Assembly: GCA_963726375.1 (NCBI GenBank) | Contig: CAVSCE010000013.1 | Span: forward strand, 186,001 to 250,000 | Reading direction: 5' to 3' | DNA length: 64,000 nucleotides | Source: UTCFX2 sp963726375 | GTDB taxonomy: Bacteria; Chloroflexota; Anaerolineae; Anaerolineales; UBA4823 | Part shown: positions 1 to 9,565 of the stretch, piece after piece | How positions within the stretch are numbered: the first letter of the stretch is position 1 | Layout of the letters: each line of letters opens with the position of its first letter | Notes under the pieces: model-generated | What the model saw: only the letters and a program-made list of their open reading frames with translations | Databases searched by the model: none | What the model was told of the DNA's origin: nothing | Translations under genes and position numbers: made by a program

Positions 1-933
1 GTCAGCGGATAAACTGGGACAATCCTGCTTGTGCTCAGATGCTGTTCTTCAAGAGGCTCCATCTCTGGGTTGGTCATGACGTGTCTGCCCAGGTACTGGT
101 CTACTTTTCCGGATAACGAGATCTGCATGCCCTCGTGCAGGCGTCTGGCAAAATACTTGCTGTTGAACCAGTTTACTCTCAGGGTTCCACTCCCGTCACT
201 GACTAACGCCTCCACAAGTGTGGCTTTCCCACTTCGGACGGGACGCGTGTTGATGCTTTTCACAGTCCCGATAACGCTGACAACCTCCCCATATCTCAAG
301 CGGTTGATAGGCGTGAGTTTTGTATAATCATTGTAGCGCCGAGGGAAGAAATAAAGCATGTCACGGAGAATGTCAACAATCCCAGGCGGCTTAAGATTCT
401 GTGCAGTTCGGGGACCGATCCCCTGGAGGACTGTAACTGGCACATTCAGGGCAGCTGATTCAAGCTGTGGTTTTACTGCCTTGGAGACCTGAGGTCGCCT
501 TTGTTCGCTGGCATCGTCCCTATCGGAAACGAGTGGATTTTCGTCGTCACAAGATGTTTCAACTTCTAACTCAGACTGGGCTTGTGAAATCATTCTCGAT
601 ATTTTCTTCGATGATCTCTTGCAAATGCGGATTTGGAGCAGGCAAATCCTGGGGTTCTGATGCCGGTTCAATCAATTCTGCGTTTTCAGTTCGCTGCATA
701 CGACGCCAGAGCCCTTGCAGCGCCTCTGCGCGAGATTTTTCACTTAATCGGCTATAATCCAGGATCCTGGCCCTGATGATTTGAATCAATTCTTCCGGGA
801 CCTCATCACTCCGCGCCTCTGATTCCCATAAATCAAGCATTCGATCAAGTCCACCGAGTACAGCTCGATTATCGTAACCGCGCTCGGCTTCGAGTTTAAA
901 AAATTTTTGGAGTTTTTGAAGAGAAGGTTTCAT
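1..933 (-). CDS. recG: ATP-dependent DNA helicase RecG, N-terminal part (runs off left edge, one frameshift)
   Basis: RecG unwinds and regresses stalled replication forks and Holliday junctions. Only the N-terminal region is in the window; the helicase motor lies beyond position 1. The start at 931-933 (MKPSLQKLQ) gives an extended helical N-terminus of about 110 residues. The reading frame then breaks near 590. In the next frame the wedge domain is clear: VLQGIGPRTAQNL, YFFPRRYNDY, then an OB-fold stretch and SRIVPVYPLT at the edge, which matches the standard RecG wedge. It sits directly downstream of the DegV gene in the same orientation. The order Asp23, DAK2 protein, (DegV), recG resembles the yloU-yloV-recG order of Firmicutes, as I recall it. 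The frameshift is probably a sequencing indel. Confidence 0.93.
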
Positions 934-950
934 TAATTCAGCTATTTGCC

Positions 951-1785
951 TTATTGTTTGACAACTGCAAATCCAAGTCCGTTCGGTCCAACATGCGTCC
1001 CGATTACCGTGGTGACATTGACGATCAAAGGCGGATTGGGCAGATCGATGCTTAATTCGCTCTTGAAATCGGAGAGCATCTTCTTCAGCATTCGTGTGCA
1101 AAATTGCCAATCTTTCCAGATTGCCGGATTGCGACAGAAATTCCATCAATCGCTGAAAACCTTTTCCGCGGGTTCGACACTCCCCCAGGCTTGTCACCAC
1201 ACCCTCTTTTAATTCAATAAATGGTTTTATTTGCAGCAGATTCCCGATCCGGGCTCTTGCCCAGGAGACTCGTCCGCTGCGGCGGACATATTCAAGGGTA
1301 TCGAGCATCGCAATAATCCGGGCTCGTTTTCGCATGCCCGTCATTAATCGGATAACAGTCTCAAGGTTCGCACCTTTTCGGACTGCCTCGGCAGCTGCCA
1401 GGATTTGAAATCCCGACCCTAAAGATAATTGACCGCTGTCAAAAATATGAACCCGATTCCCAAACGCGTTTGATGCAATCGTTGCTGCATTGATGATACC
1501 GCTCAGGTTGAGTGGTGGATGGATGGATAGGATCTGCTTCGCTCCACGCCGAAAGAGGGATTCATATATTTGCTGGTATACCCCAGAGGACGCTGTCGCA
1601 GTTGTCGGTGGAGGATTGATATCTGGAAGACGCGTATAATATTCCTCACGAGAGATATCTATTCCATCCTGCAAGCTTTTTCCATCCAGGATTATCAGAT
1701 TCCGAACGATTTGAATATCATACTCTCGAATTATCTCCTCAGGCAGATCGGCGGTGCTGTCAGCAACTATGGAAATTTCGTCCAC
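951..1785 (-). CDS. DegV family fatty-acid-binding protein (FakB-like), one frameshift near the 3' end
   Basis: DegV proteins bind a fatty acid; in Firmicutes FakB presents it to the kinase FakA. The GTG start at 1783-1785 has an AGGAAAG ribosome site. The N-terminus shows the hallmark IVADSTADLP, followed by the region 2 and 3 motifs (YTRLP near residue 50, TATASSG, and FDSGQLSLG). The frame shifts near 1080 (around residue 235). The conserved C-terminal block VIGTHVGPNGLGF is then read in another frame and stops at 951-953, only 17 bases before recG. The untouched first frame reads on into recG, giving a false fusion. With the DAK2 protein just upstream this looks like a FakA/FakB pair. The ligand is inferred, not visible. 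Confidence 0.9.
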
Positions 1786-1842
1786 TTTTTGGTCTTTCCT
1801 GGATAATCTTGGATGATTGAAATATATTAATGCTTAAAGCGA

Positions 1843-3519
1843 TTATTCTATAGAAATAATGAAATGATAATGAGGTTGCCCACCTTCTTGTAATTCGACA
1901 ACCTGTTCTGGATAATGCTGCCGAATGAGTTCAGCGATCCTGGAGACTTCCTCCTTGTCAATAACTGCTCCATAGAAGAGGGTGATCAACTCAAAATTTT
2001 CAGCGTGGATTTTTTCCAGGAATCCCAGGCAAGCTTCTTCAACGTTTTGAGAAGCCAGAATAAGCTTGCCATTATGTAGACCGATGATCTCACCTTCATG
2101 CACTTGAACACCGTCAATTTCGACTGTCCTGGTGGCGTTTGTGATTTCTCCGGTCTCAACATCGTTGATCGCCTGAGTCATCTCTTCAACAACCTCATCA
2201 AAATTTCCGTCCGGTATCAAGCGCATCATGGCTGCCAATCCTTGGGGGACTGATCTGGTAGGGATGACAGCTACTCTTTTGGTCGTCAGCTCAGAAGCTG
2301 CTGTAGCGGATAAGATGATGTTTTTATTGTTGGGGAGAACAATGATATGATCGGTCGGCAGGTGTTCGAAGGCATGAACAATTTCTTGGGTGCTGGGGTT
2401 CATCGTCTGTCCACCTTCGACAATTGCTGCAGCTCCCAGGCTTGCGAAAACGCGCGCAATCCCCATCCCAGGGGAAACTGCCACGACTGCATTTTGACCA
2501 AATTCAACCGGAGCTAATGTCATTGGATTTTCATGTTTGCTGTTTGCCGGGTTCATTTGATCGATAAGGTTTTCTATGCCAATTTTTGTGACAACACCCA
2601 GTGTTCGGGTGTAATCGATGGGCGAATAAAGGTTTTCAGTTGGTACATGGATATGCAGTCGAAAAATCCCATCGCCTTCACCCACCTGAATGGATGTCCC
2701 CATTTTTTCCAGATTGTTATAAAAATTTACCAGGTTCAGCGGATTTTGCGGTTTAAAATCAACGATGACCTCAAAATCCTGACCGGGTTCGATCGCTTCC
2801 AATGTGTGTTCCAGGGAAACTTGCGAGAGGGGTACAACTGCGCTCGAGACGATATCCAACGGCAGCCCATCGATGTAACGAAGAATGCCTTCTAAAATAA
2901 AAAATAAACCCTTTCCACCAGAATCAACCACGCCGGCTTCTTTAAGGACAGGGAGCAGCTCGGGAGTGCGCTGTACAGACAAATCGGCTGCCTGCACCAC
3001 AACTGCCAGCAGTTCGATTGGATCTTTAGCTCTCGATTCAAATTCAACAGCAGCTGCGGCTATATCTTTCGCCACAGTGAGAATTGTGCCTTCTACAGGT
3101 CGAACAACCCCTTTATAAGCCGTATCTCGGGCTGCTTCCAATGCTTGAACCAGGAGCGGGATTTCAAGGTTAGGGCTGTTGTCGACTGCACGCGCAAAAC
3201 CACGCCAAAGTTGTGACAAAATGACGCCTGAATTTCCTCGGGCGCCCATCAGGGCGCCATGGGCAACTGCGTGAGCGGTTTTTCCAAAATTCTTTTCTGA
3301 TGATCCAGCGATTTCATTATAGGCTGCCTGCATGGTTAAAACCATGTTTGTGCCTGTGTCGCCGTCGGGGACCGGGAAAACGTTAAGTGAATTGACGATC
3401 TGTTGATTCGTTCGCAGCCATGTCAGACTGGCTTCAATGATGCGCTTTAAAGTCTGTCCATTAATAGGTCTGGACAGCTTAAACTCGCGCCTCAATTCTT
3501 TTTCTGAGTCTACCAACAT
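1843..3519 (-). CDS. fakA: DAK2 domain protein, FakA/YloV-like fatty acid kinase
   Basis: This protein probably phosphorylates a FakB-bound fatty acid to acyl-phosphate for phospholipid synthesis. It has 558 residues, the usual FakA size. An N-terminal DAK2 nucleotide-binding domain (about residues 20-215) carries NVFPVPDGDTGTNM, the Mg/ATP aspartate signature, and GARGNSGVILSQLWRG. A middle domain follows (about 230-330). The C-terminal DegV-like half has VAVSPGMG and ends with FYGAVIDKEE and HYHFIISIE. The start is supported by TAGGAG upstream. It lies 44 bases after the Asp23 gene and upstream of a DegV gene, which is the partner expected for FakA. Function is assigned by family and context; the ORF itself is intact. 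Confidence 0.92.
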   Translation of the reverse strand: MLVDSEKELRREFKLSRPINGQTLKRIIEASLTWLRTNQQIVNSLNVFPVPDGDTGTNMVLTMQAAYNEIAGSSEKNFGKTAHAVAHGALMGARGNSGVILSQLWRGFARAVDNSPNLEIPLLVQALEAARDTAYKGVVRPVEGTILTVAKDIAAAAVEFESRAKDPIELLAVVVQAADLSVQRTPELLPVLKEAGVVDSGGKGLFFILEGILRYIDGLPLDIVSSAVVPLSQVSLEHTLEAIEPGQDFEVIVDFKPQNPLNLVNFYNNLEKMGTSIQVGEGDGIFRLHIHVPTENLYSPIDYTRTLGVVTKIGIENLIDQMNPANSKHENPMTLAPVEFGQNAVVAVSPGMGIARVFASLGAAAIVEGGQTMNPSTQEIVHAFEHLPTDHIIVLPNNKNIILSATAASELTTKRVAVIPTRSVPQGLAAMMRLIPDGNFDEVVEEMTQAINDVETGEITNATRTVEIDGVQVHEGEIIGLHNGKLILASQNVEEACLGFLEKIHAENFELITLFYGAVIDKEEVSRIAELIRQHYPEQVVELQEGGQPHYHFIISIE

Positions 3520-3563
3520 TAATCGAACTCCTAATCGAGCGTAATAATAATCAGAGTCGATGG

Positions 3564-3920
3564 CTAATCAAAATTGCTGATTCTCAAGCCACGCACGTGA
3601 ACATTCACATCATTGACTGGCATACCTAGCGATTTTTCAACCTGGAATCGGACGGTGTGGCTGACACTATCTGCAACGGATTTGATTCTGGTGCCGTATT
3701 CTACAATGATATACAGGTCAATATTAATTTTTTGATCGTCGTATCGGACTTCCACTCCATAGGTGGGGTCTTTAACGATCACCTGCGTTAGTCCATTTAC
3801 CAGGTTCTTGGATGTCAGGCCAACCACACCGTACGATTGAAGCGTGGCATGATAAGCGATGCTCGCAATCGCACGCGGGGTTATTTGTATACTGCCAAGG
3901 GATGTCGTATCGTCTGTCAT
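3564..3920 (-). CDS. Asp23/Gls24 family protein (YloU-like)
   Basis: A 118-residue single-domain member of the Asp23/Gls24 family, cytosolic or membrane-associated proteins linked to envelope stress in Gram-positive bacteria. The sequence shows the family pattern: ITPRAIASIAYHAT, then VEVRYDDQKINIDLYIIVEYG, and a C-terminal VNDVNVHVRGL. TGAGGA lies just ahead of the ATG. It is the first gene of a minus-strand operon with the DAK2 protein, DegV and recG, and is divergent from rpmB with 178 bases between start codons. Its molecular role is not established. Confidence 0.9.
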   Translation of the reverse strand: MTDDTTSLGSIQITPRAIASIAYHATLQSYGVVGLTSKNLVNGLTQVIVKDPTYGVEVRYDDQKINIDLYIIVEYGTRIKSVADSVSHTVRFQVEKSLGMPVNDVNVHVRGLRISNFD

Positions 3921-3970
3921 ATCTATCCTCAGGAACGGGCTGATTATACATTATAAATTAGAAACTCTGC

Positions 3971-3999
3971 TTGATAAGTGATCAGGTTTGTGGTAATAT
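3971..3999 (+). promoter_or_regulatory. Probable sigma-70-type promoter for rpmB
   Basis: TTGATA at 3971-3976 and TAATAT at 3994-3999 are separated by 17 bases, close to the housekeeping consensus. They lie about 100 bases upstream of the rpmB start and point away from the Asp23 operon. Confidence 0.65.
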
Positions 4000-4098
4000 T
4001 GTGCGGCTATTATCCAGAAAGAGCCTCTCGAGAATTAAAGATGCGATCTAACAGCGGCGCTTCGAAACAGCTGGATCGTATCGGAAAGGAACCTAATT

Positions 4099-4281
4099 AT
4101 GGCAAAATGTGCACATTGCGGTAAGAAAACGATGTTTGGTCGCAATCGTCCGTGGTCGAAAAAAGCCACACAGCGAACTTTCCGACCGAACCTTCAGACT
4201 ATCAGCGTATTAGAGGATGGTCGAATGGTCCGGAAAGTGCTCTGCGCAAAATGCATCCGCACTCTTGTAAAACCGGCTTGA
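4099..4281 (+). CDS. rpmB: 50S ribosomal protein L28
   Basis: L28 is a small structural protein of the large ribosomal subunit. The 60 residues match family length. MAKCAHCGKKTMFG at the N-terminus carries a CxxC pair, and CAKCIRTL at the C-terminus a second one, so this is a zinc-binding (four-Cys) form. SKKATQRTFRPNLQ is the conserved L28 core. AAGGAACC precedes the ATG. The gene is monocistronic, with its own promoter upstream and a hairpin terminator downstream. Confidence 0.97.
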   Translation: MAKCAHCGKKTMFGRNRPWSKKATQRTFRPNLQTISVLEDGRMVRKVLCAKCIRTLVKPA

Positions 4282-4325
4282 GTTATTTCTGTTTCTAATT
4301 AGACGAAAAATATTGGACAACATGG

Positions 4326-4356
4326 GAAATCACGCTTATGCGTGATTTCTTTGTTT
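4326..4356 (+). terminator. Intrinsic terminator of rpmB
   Basis: A perfect 10-base-pair stem (GAAATCACGC with GCGTGATTTC) and a TTAT loop are followed by TTTGTTT. It lies 44 bases after the rpmB stop and just before the end of the convergent kinase gene, so it could serve both directions. Confidence 0.85.
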
Positions 4357-4396
4357 AATCAGATGGCCAAAATCAATGCATTCAGATAATAAGTTC

Positions 4397-5531
4397 TTAT
4401 ACGGGTGGATTGAGGTTGTAATAAACCCACAACCAAAATGGGATTAATCCGCCTACGGTTAGGAAAACCAGGAGTGCTAATGTCCAGGTTATCGTATCGA
4501 ACCCCGGTTCATTCTTGGAGGATGAAATATAAACCATCCCTAAGTCAGGGTCTTCATACTCTACAGTCGCTGTGGAGCTCGTTGGTCGTTGATTTTTCGG
4601 TGGATTTGAGACTGGACGTGCGTAAGTCTGCACAAGGGCTGGAGCTACTGCCGTCGCTTGAGTAGTCTGGGTTGGTTGTTTGGAATTGTCTTTATTCGAC
4701 TGGCGGTTGATCTGAAAAATTCTTCAGGACCGCGTCCAAGCTGTTCAGCTGTCCTGTATCGGGCAGAAGGTTCCTTGGAAAGGATCTTTAAAATAATCAG
4801 TTCTAAGGCAGGGGGAATAAGCGGATTGTAGCGTCTTGGGGAAGGGGGCAGAGCTTCGCGGTGTAGGCGTGCAAGTTCTTGAGGGTTGGTCGCATTGAAT
4901 GGTAATCGACCAGTCAGCATCTCGAACAGAATGATGCCAAGGGAATAAACATCTGATGCCGGAGATGGTGCGCTGCCAGCAGCTTGTTCTGGTGAAAAAT
5001 ACTGGGGAGAGCCCCAAACAACATCGGTTTTTTCATCCGGTGAGATCGTTTCAAGTGCGCGGGCTATCCCAAAATCTACAACTTTCACACGCAAATCCGG
5101 GGTAACCAGCAGGTTTTGTGGTTTGACATCGCAATGTACCAGGCCAGCACGATGTGCATATCCCAAACCCAAGCACGCCTGGGTGATCAGTGCAATCGCA
5201 TCGGGTACTGTGAACTTATCCCTGGATTTACAAAGTGTTTTTAAATCTTCTCCCGGGACATATTCCATCACGATAAAGAGCTGGTCTGCAGAATAGCCAA
5301 AATCATGCACAGTGACGATATTCGGATGGGATAAATTTGCAGCCGCTTTGGCTTCGTGATGAAAACGGGCTCGAAAGTCTGCACTTTGAGAATAATCCTT
5401 CCTTAGCAGCTTGATTGCTACTGTTCGTTCAAGGGTTAGATCTCAGCGCGAAATACCTCCGCCATCCCACCGGAGCCCAGGCGCTCGATCAACCTGTAGC
5501 GATGATTGAGTAAATTTGAGTTATCGATCAT
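4397..5531 (-). CDS. Membrane-anchored Ser/Thr protein kinase (Hanks type), two frameshifts
   Basis: A eukaryotic-like kinase that probably phosphorylates cytosolic targets in response to an envelope signal. The start at 5529-5531 gives NHRYRLIERLGSGGMAEVF, the glycine-rich loop. A frameshift near 5440 separates it from VAIKLLRK with the ATP-anchoring Lys. Then come HCDVKPQNLL (catalytic loop, with Cys-Asp in place of the usual Arg-Asp), VVDFGIARAL (Mg-binding DFG) and SPQYFSPEQ. A second shift near 4710 leads into a Pro/Thr-rich juxtamembrane stretch. A single membrane helix (about 20 residues, from ITWTLALLVFL) and a very short tail end the protein. There is no extracellular sensor domain. 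HCD rather than HRD places it among RD-lacking kinases, which is not unusual. Confidence 0.85.
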
Positions 5532-5730
5532 TTCATCAACATTAATCAGAGATTTTTCATGTTCCTGTTCGTGTCCTAATTATAAACCAACCTGAATGGA
5601 AAACTTTGAAACCAGTGACATGGCTAAAAAATCGAGTAAAATCTCTTCCAACTTAATACTGAGGATTAATCCATTATCTGTCAGGGTTGGGTAAGAAAGT
5701 AGAAAATCATCTACGAGAGAGAACCCATCG

Positions 5731-6851
5731 ATGGTTATGAAAATTTTTAAATATTTCCGTCAGGAACCGTTCAAGCTGCTTCTGCTTGTAATCCCCTTCG
5801 CGGCGCTCTCTGAACCTTTAGGTTGGGGCGATTTTGCCACCTTTTCGTTGTCTGCGCTGGCGATTATACCGCTGGCTGGATTAATCGGTGAAGCGACGGA
5901 AGCTTTGACCGAATATACAGGTCCAAGGATCGGAGGACTTCTCAATGCAACCCTGGGGAATGCTGCCGAGTTAATCATAACGATTGTCGCCATCCAGGAA
6001 GGATTGCTGGAGTTGGTGAAAGCTTCCATCACCGGTTCAATTCTTGGTAATATCCTTTTAGTGATGGGTTTCTCGTTCTTTCTTGGAGGTCTCAAGCATG
6101 GTGTTCAACGTTTCCACCGCGGTCATGCTGGAAGAAACTCGATCTTGCTGCTGCTCGCGGTAATCGCTTTGGTTATCCCATCCTTACTGAGTGGATCTAT
6201 CGGAGATCGGAAAGCGTTCGAGTCGAAGCGCTCAGCGTAGGTGTGGCGGTAATTATGATCGTCCTTTATGGCGCCGGTCTGTATTATGGTTTTAAGTCAG
6301 ATGATGGTCCCTTGACGCCCAAGTTGCAGGGCACTGACGCCGCAAGAAATGACCCGGAAGAGCTTTCTCATAAATCCGAACATAAGGGATGGTCATTACG
6401 CAAGTCGTTGATTATCCTGGCAATTTCCACAGCAGGTGTCGCGTATCTGAGCGAGTTGCTTGTCGGTGGGATTGAACATGTCGTTGAGAACCTGGGAGTA
6501 TCCGAATTTTTCCTCGGTGTCATCTTGATCCCAATTATTGGAAATGTTGCAGAACATCTGGTTTCTGTCAAAGTAGCGATGGAAAACAAAATGGATTTGA
6601 GTGTAGAGATTGCGATTGCATCAAGCCTGCAGATCGCACTATTTGTCGCCCCTTTATTGGTGTTCGTCAGCCTGATAATGGGAAATCCTTTACAATTGAT
6701 ATTCAACCAGTTTGAGTTGCTGGCATTGGTTGTTGGGGTCTTAATTGCCGTATTCATTTCGCAAGATGGCGAATCAAGCTGGCTGGAAGGTCTCGAGCTG
6801 TTAGCTGTTTATGTGATTCTCTCCTTGGCATTTTTTCTCCTCCCAGTCTAA
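5731..6851 (+). CDS. Calcium/proton (cation) antiporter, CaCA family, one frameshift
   Basis: An inner-membrane exchanger that expels Ca2+ in return for H+. Two homologous halves of membrane helices are present. The first has the alpha-1 motif GNAAELIITIVA (about residues 76-87) and the second the alpha-2 motif GNVAEHLVSVKVA, both with the glutamate that defines the ion site. The loop between halves is charged. A frameshift near 6200 breaks the ORF just after SLLSGSIG; the second half resumes in another frame with VEALSVGVAVIM. Joined length is about 370 residues, typical of bacterial Cax proteins. It is divergent from the kinase gene. Confidence 0.9.
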
Positions 6852-6862
6852 AGGTCGGACTC

Positions 6863-7378
6863 ATGGATGATCGACCCATTACCCCGAGAAGGCGAACGAG
6901 TTCAGTTCGAATCTTGACCCTATGGGTCTTGCTTGGAGCATTGATTCTTGCTTGTTTTCTCCTGTCGATCACTCTGGGGATTTTCTGGTATGGATCCGGA
7001 CAAAATGCAGATAAACTTCCTTCCACAGCGATCCTGGTGATCATTCCTGCAGCCAGCGCAACCCCGACGGTCCCGAACAACGGAGGACTGTTTCCTCTGG
7101 ATGGTGAGCAGACACCTTCCTCCCCATCAGGGGAAGAGATCGTGATGGATGCCTACGTGCAGGTTTATGGAACCGGCGGGGATGGGCTGAGGATGAGGGA
7201 CAATCCTGGTCTTGAAGGGAAGGTTTTATTAGTCGCAGCAGAATCCGAAGTTTTCAAAGTCGTTGAAGGACCGGTTGAAATGGACGGTTATCGCTGGTGG
7301 CGCCTGGAGGGACCCTTTGATGTTACTCGCCAGGGTTGGGTTGTGGGTAATTACCTGGAAATCGTTCAAAATCCGTAA
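6863..7378 (+). CDS. Membrane-anchored SH3-like domain protein
   Basis: A 171-residue protein with a basic N-terminus, one membrane helix (about residues 18-46) and an extracytoplasmic part. A Pro/Ser/Thr-rich linker leads to a bacterial SH3-type domain (about residues 92-170) with GLRMRDNPGLEGKVL, YRWWRLEGP and GWVVGNYLE. Such domains often bind peptidoglycan or cell-wall peptides. It starts 11 bases after the antiporter stop and is followed 12 bases later by the DUF971 gene, so the three are probably co-transcribed. The partner is unknown. Confidence 0.75.
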   Translation: MDDRPITPRRRTSSVRILTLWVLLGALILACFLLSITLGIFWYGSGQNADKLPSTAILVIIPAASATPTVPNNGGLFPLDGEQTPSSPSGEEIVMDAYVQVYGTGGDGLRMRDNPGLEGKVLLVAAESEVFKVVEGPVEMDGYRWWRLEGPFDVTRQGWVVGNYLEIVQNP

Positions 7379-7390
7379 TCGGAAAAAATT

Positions 7391-7732
7391 ATGAATTCAC
7401 CAAAACCTACCAAAATCACAGCTGACCGACAGACAGCAATATTGAAGATCGAGTGGAGTGACGGACACGAAAGCCTTTACCCGTTTACTTTGGTCCGGGC
7501 AGCCTGCCCTTGTGCAGAATGTCGTGGTGGACATGCGAATATGCGTTCGACCCCGGATGAAGCAGTTTTTGAGGTGGAGCTGGTCGATTCCTTGGCAACC
7601 AGGATCAAGAATATCGAGGCAGTAGGTGCTTACGCCCTCACAATTGAGTGGGAAGATAGCCACCATTATGGAATTTATAATTGGAATTATTTAAGGGAGC
7701 TTTGCCCCTGTTTGATATGCAGACCTATATAA
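7391..7732 (+). CDS. DUF971 domain protein
   Basis: A 113-residue protein of the DUF971 / gamma-butyrobetaine-hydroxylase-like N-terminal family. It shows the typical core: LKIEWSDGHESLYPF, then RAACPCAECRGG, and a C-terminal NWNYLRELCPC. The Cys residues fit a small metal-binding fold. Family members are linked by context to iron-sulfur or cofactor metabolism, but no reaction is established. It is the last gene of a three-gene run and ends ten bases before the convergent response-regulator stop. Confidence 0.85.
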   Translation: MNSPKPTKITADRQTAILKIEWSDGHESLYPFTLVRAACPCAECRGGHANMRSTPDEAVFEVELVDSLATRIKNIEAVGAYALTIEWEDSHHYGIYNWNYLRELCPCLICRPI

Positions 7733-7741
7733 AATTAATAC

Positions 7742-8410
7742 TTAAAGATAATCGCGCAAATTATGTTCGACCGCATAAGCAGCAGCTTCTGCACGGTTGC
7801 TCACCCCGAGTTTCGAGAGAATGCTGCTGACGTAATTCCGTACGGTCCCTTCGCCAAGGAAAAGTGCTTTCGCAATCTCCCGGTTGGTTTTCCCTTCTGA
7901 AACCAACAGCAGCACGTGTTTTTCCTGTTGCGTAAGCGCTGAGAAGGCGGAGGCTTCCTCTTCTTTTGCGGCTTTTCGAACTTCCTGGAAAATTCGCTGT
8001 GTGACTGCCGGGTCCAGGAGTGCTTCACCACGACCCACCGCTTCTATGGCCTTGATCAGATCTTCCCCTCCGATCTGTTTCAGGACATAACCCGCTGCTC
8101 CAGCACGAATCGCAGAAAAAAGCATCTCATCTTCTGCATAGGACGTGAGCATGATCACCTTAGACTGCGGGAATCTTTCTGCGATCTCTTCGCACGCCTC
8201 AATTCCCGAGCCACCAGGCAAACGGATATCCATGACAACGACATCTGGGCTTGATGTCTCAACTTTTTCAACAGCCTCGCGGGCAGTGCTCGCTTCGGCA
8301 ACTACTTCGAAATTCGGGTGTCGGTCTAACAGGGCTTTTAATCCCAAACGGACGATCTCATGATCGTCCACCAGTAAAATTCGTTGTTTTACAATCTGAT
8401 TCCCATCCAT
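7742..8410 (-). CDS. NarL/LuxR family response regulator
   Basis: A two-component transcription regulator. The receiver domain (about residues 8-125) has the acidic pair in LLVDDHE, the phospho-acceptor Asp in VVVMDIRLPGG, Thr/Ser in MLTSYAED and Lys in YVLKQIGG. The C-terminal LuxR-type helix-turn-helix reads LTQQEKHVLLLVSEGKTN, then EIAKALFLGEGTVRNYVS. I chose the ATG at 8408-8410 (MDGNQIVKQ). An upstream in-frame start at 8446 would add 12 poorly matching residues. No histidine kinase is adjacent, so it is an orphan here. It may be co-transcribed with the OmpR-type regulator 59 bases upstream. Confidence 0.9.
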   Translation of the reverse strand: MDGNQIVKQRILLVDDHEIVRLGLKALLDRHPNFEVVAEASTAREAVEKVETSSPDVVVMDIRLPGGSGIEACEEIAERFPQSKVIMLTSYAEDEMLFSAIRAGAAGYVLKQIGGEDLIKAIEAVGRGEALLDPAVTQRIFQEVRKAAKEEEASAFSALTQQEKHVLLLVSEGKTNREIAKALFLGEGTVRNYVSSILSKLGVSNRAEAAAYAVEHNLRDYL

Positions 8411-8469
8411 GCAGATCAGTATAGTCGATTGTATTCGGACTGACAAGGTAACATTAAATCAGGCGGAAA

Positions 8470-9207
8470 TCAGCTGACCCCAGGTCCGAGCTCCTTCCGG
8501 CGGTAATCCACGAAGCGATACCCAACCCCGCGTTCTGTCAGGATATATTTTGGATTGGTCGGATCTTCCTCAAGCTTCTTGCGGAGATAGTTGATATACA
8601 GCCGGACGTAATGCGGTTCATCCTGGTATTCATATCCCCAGACCTTCGCGAGGATCTGGTCATGAGAGATAACCCAACCTGCATTCTGCACCAGGTGATA
8701 CAAAAGTCTATACTCGGTCGGTCGGAGATTGACAAGTTTACCTTCAACCCAGACCTCACGTCGGTCAAAGTCCAACTTCAATCGATCATCAACTTCGATC
8801 AAACCATGCGTGCCGCCAGAAGTCATCTCGGTTCTGCGCAGCACGGCCCTCACCCTGCTTACCAGTTCTCTTGGGCTGAAGGGTTTTGTGACGTAATCAT
8901 CCGCCCCCAGCTCAAGCCCTCGCACCCGGTCATCTTCTTCGCCCTTGGCAGTTAACATGATTACGGGGACGGTACTTGTTTCACGGATCAGCCTTAAAAC
9001 TTCAAAACCATCAATATCGGGCATCATTACATCCAGCAAAACAACGTCAGGTAGGTTGCTGCGAACCTTATTGATCGCCTGGTTGCCGTTGAAGGCCTCT
9101 ATCACACGGAATCCATCATGCTCAAGGTTTAACCGAATAAATCGTACCATCCGTTCTTCGTCATCCACCACGAGGATTTTTCGATCTCTAAATTGACTGT
9201 CAGGCAT
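8470..9207 (-). CDS. OmpR/PhoB family response regulator
   Basis: A 245-residue DNA-binding response regulator. The receiver domain has KILVVDDEERMV, the phospho-Asp in VVLLDVMMPDIDG, MLTAKGEEDDR and DYVTKPFSP. The winged-helix effector domain (about residues 138-235) contains LRPTEYRLLYHLVQNAG, HYVRLYINYLRKKLEEDP and TERGVGYRF. The start lies five bases after the stop of the small 80-residue gene, so translation is probably coupled. No sensor kinase is present in the window. Confidence 0.93.
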   Translation of the reverse strand: MPDSQFRDRKILVVDDEERMVRFIRLNLEHDGFRVIEAFNGNQAINKVRSNLPDVVLLDVMMPDIDGFEVLRLIRETSTVPVIMLTAKGEEDDRVRGLELGADDYVTKPFSPRELVSRVRAVLRRTEMTSGGTHGLIEVDDRLKLDFDRREVWVEGKLVNLRPTEYRLLYHLVQNAGWVISHDQILAKVWGYEYQDEPHYVRLYINYLRKKLEEDPTNPKYILTERGVGYRFVDYRRKELGPGVS

Positions 9208-9212
9208 TTCGA

Positions 9213-9455
9213 TTACTCCCGCACGAAACCGATGATCTCTTCCTCAAGGTCTGTTCCGAGCACTTCAATAAAATTGATCCGCTCAATAGGCCAGTAAACG
9301 ATATTTACATTGTCAGAAATGTAATGTACGTCTTTTCCATCTGTTCGTCTTGGATTGGTAATTTTTATCATCACATCGGAGTTAGATGGCAGCTCATCAA
9401 CCTCCCCAACAATTGGTTCTGAATTCAAGATGTGCAGAACGAGTGTGAATGCCAA
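9213..9455 (-). CDS. Small uncharacterised protein (80 aa) coupled to the OmpR-type regulator
   Basis: I do not recognise this family. The ORF opens with ATG at 9461, but the ribosome site AAGGAG touches that codon. A TTG at 9453-9455 gives a normal six-base spacing and is my preferred start. The sequence is mostly beta-rich and acidic near its end (TDLEEEIIGF), with no membrane helix or signal peptide. It lies five bases upstream of the response regulator, so a role in that signalling unit is possible but not shown. Confidence 0.55.
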   Translation of the reverse strand: MAFTLVLHILNSEPIVGEVDELPSNSDVMIKITNPRRTDGKDVHYISDNVNIVYWPIERINFIEVLGTDLEEEIIGFVRE

Positions 9456-9565
9456 AAGCATCTCCTTGATTTCAAATGATAAATGGTTGAATGATGAGCC
9501 TCATTTATCCTTCGATCGCGCCCATTCAATCTAGCCGAAATTAGTACAGGATTTTCTTAATAATT

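Noticed and set aside
571..1785. Apparent DegV-RecG fusion in one ORF
   Set aside because: The DegV C-terminal motif and its own stop at 951-953 are present in another frame, and RecG has its own start at 933. The fusion is created by a frameshift near 1080.
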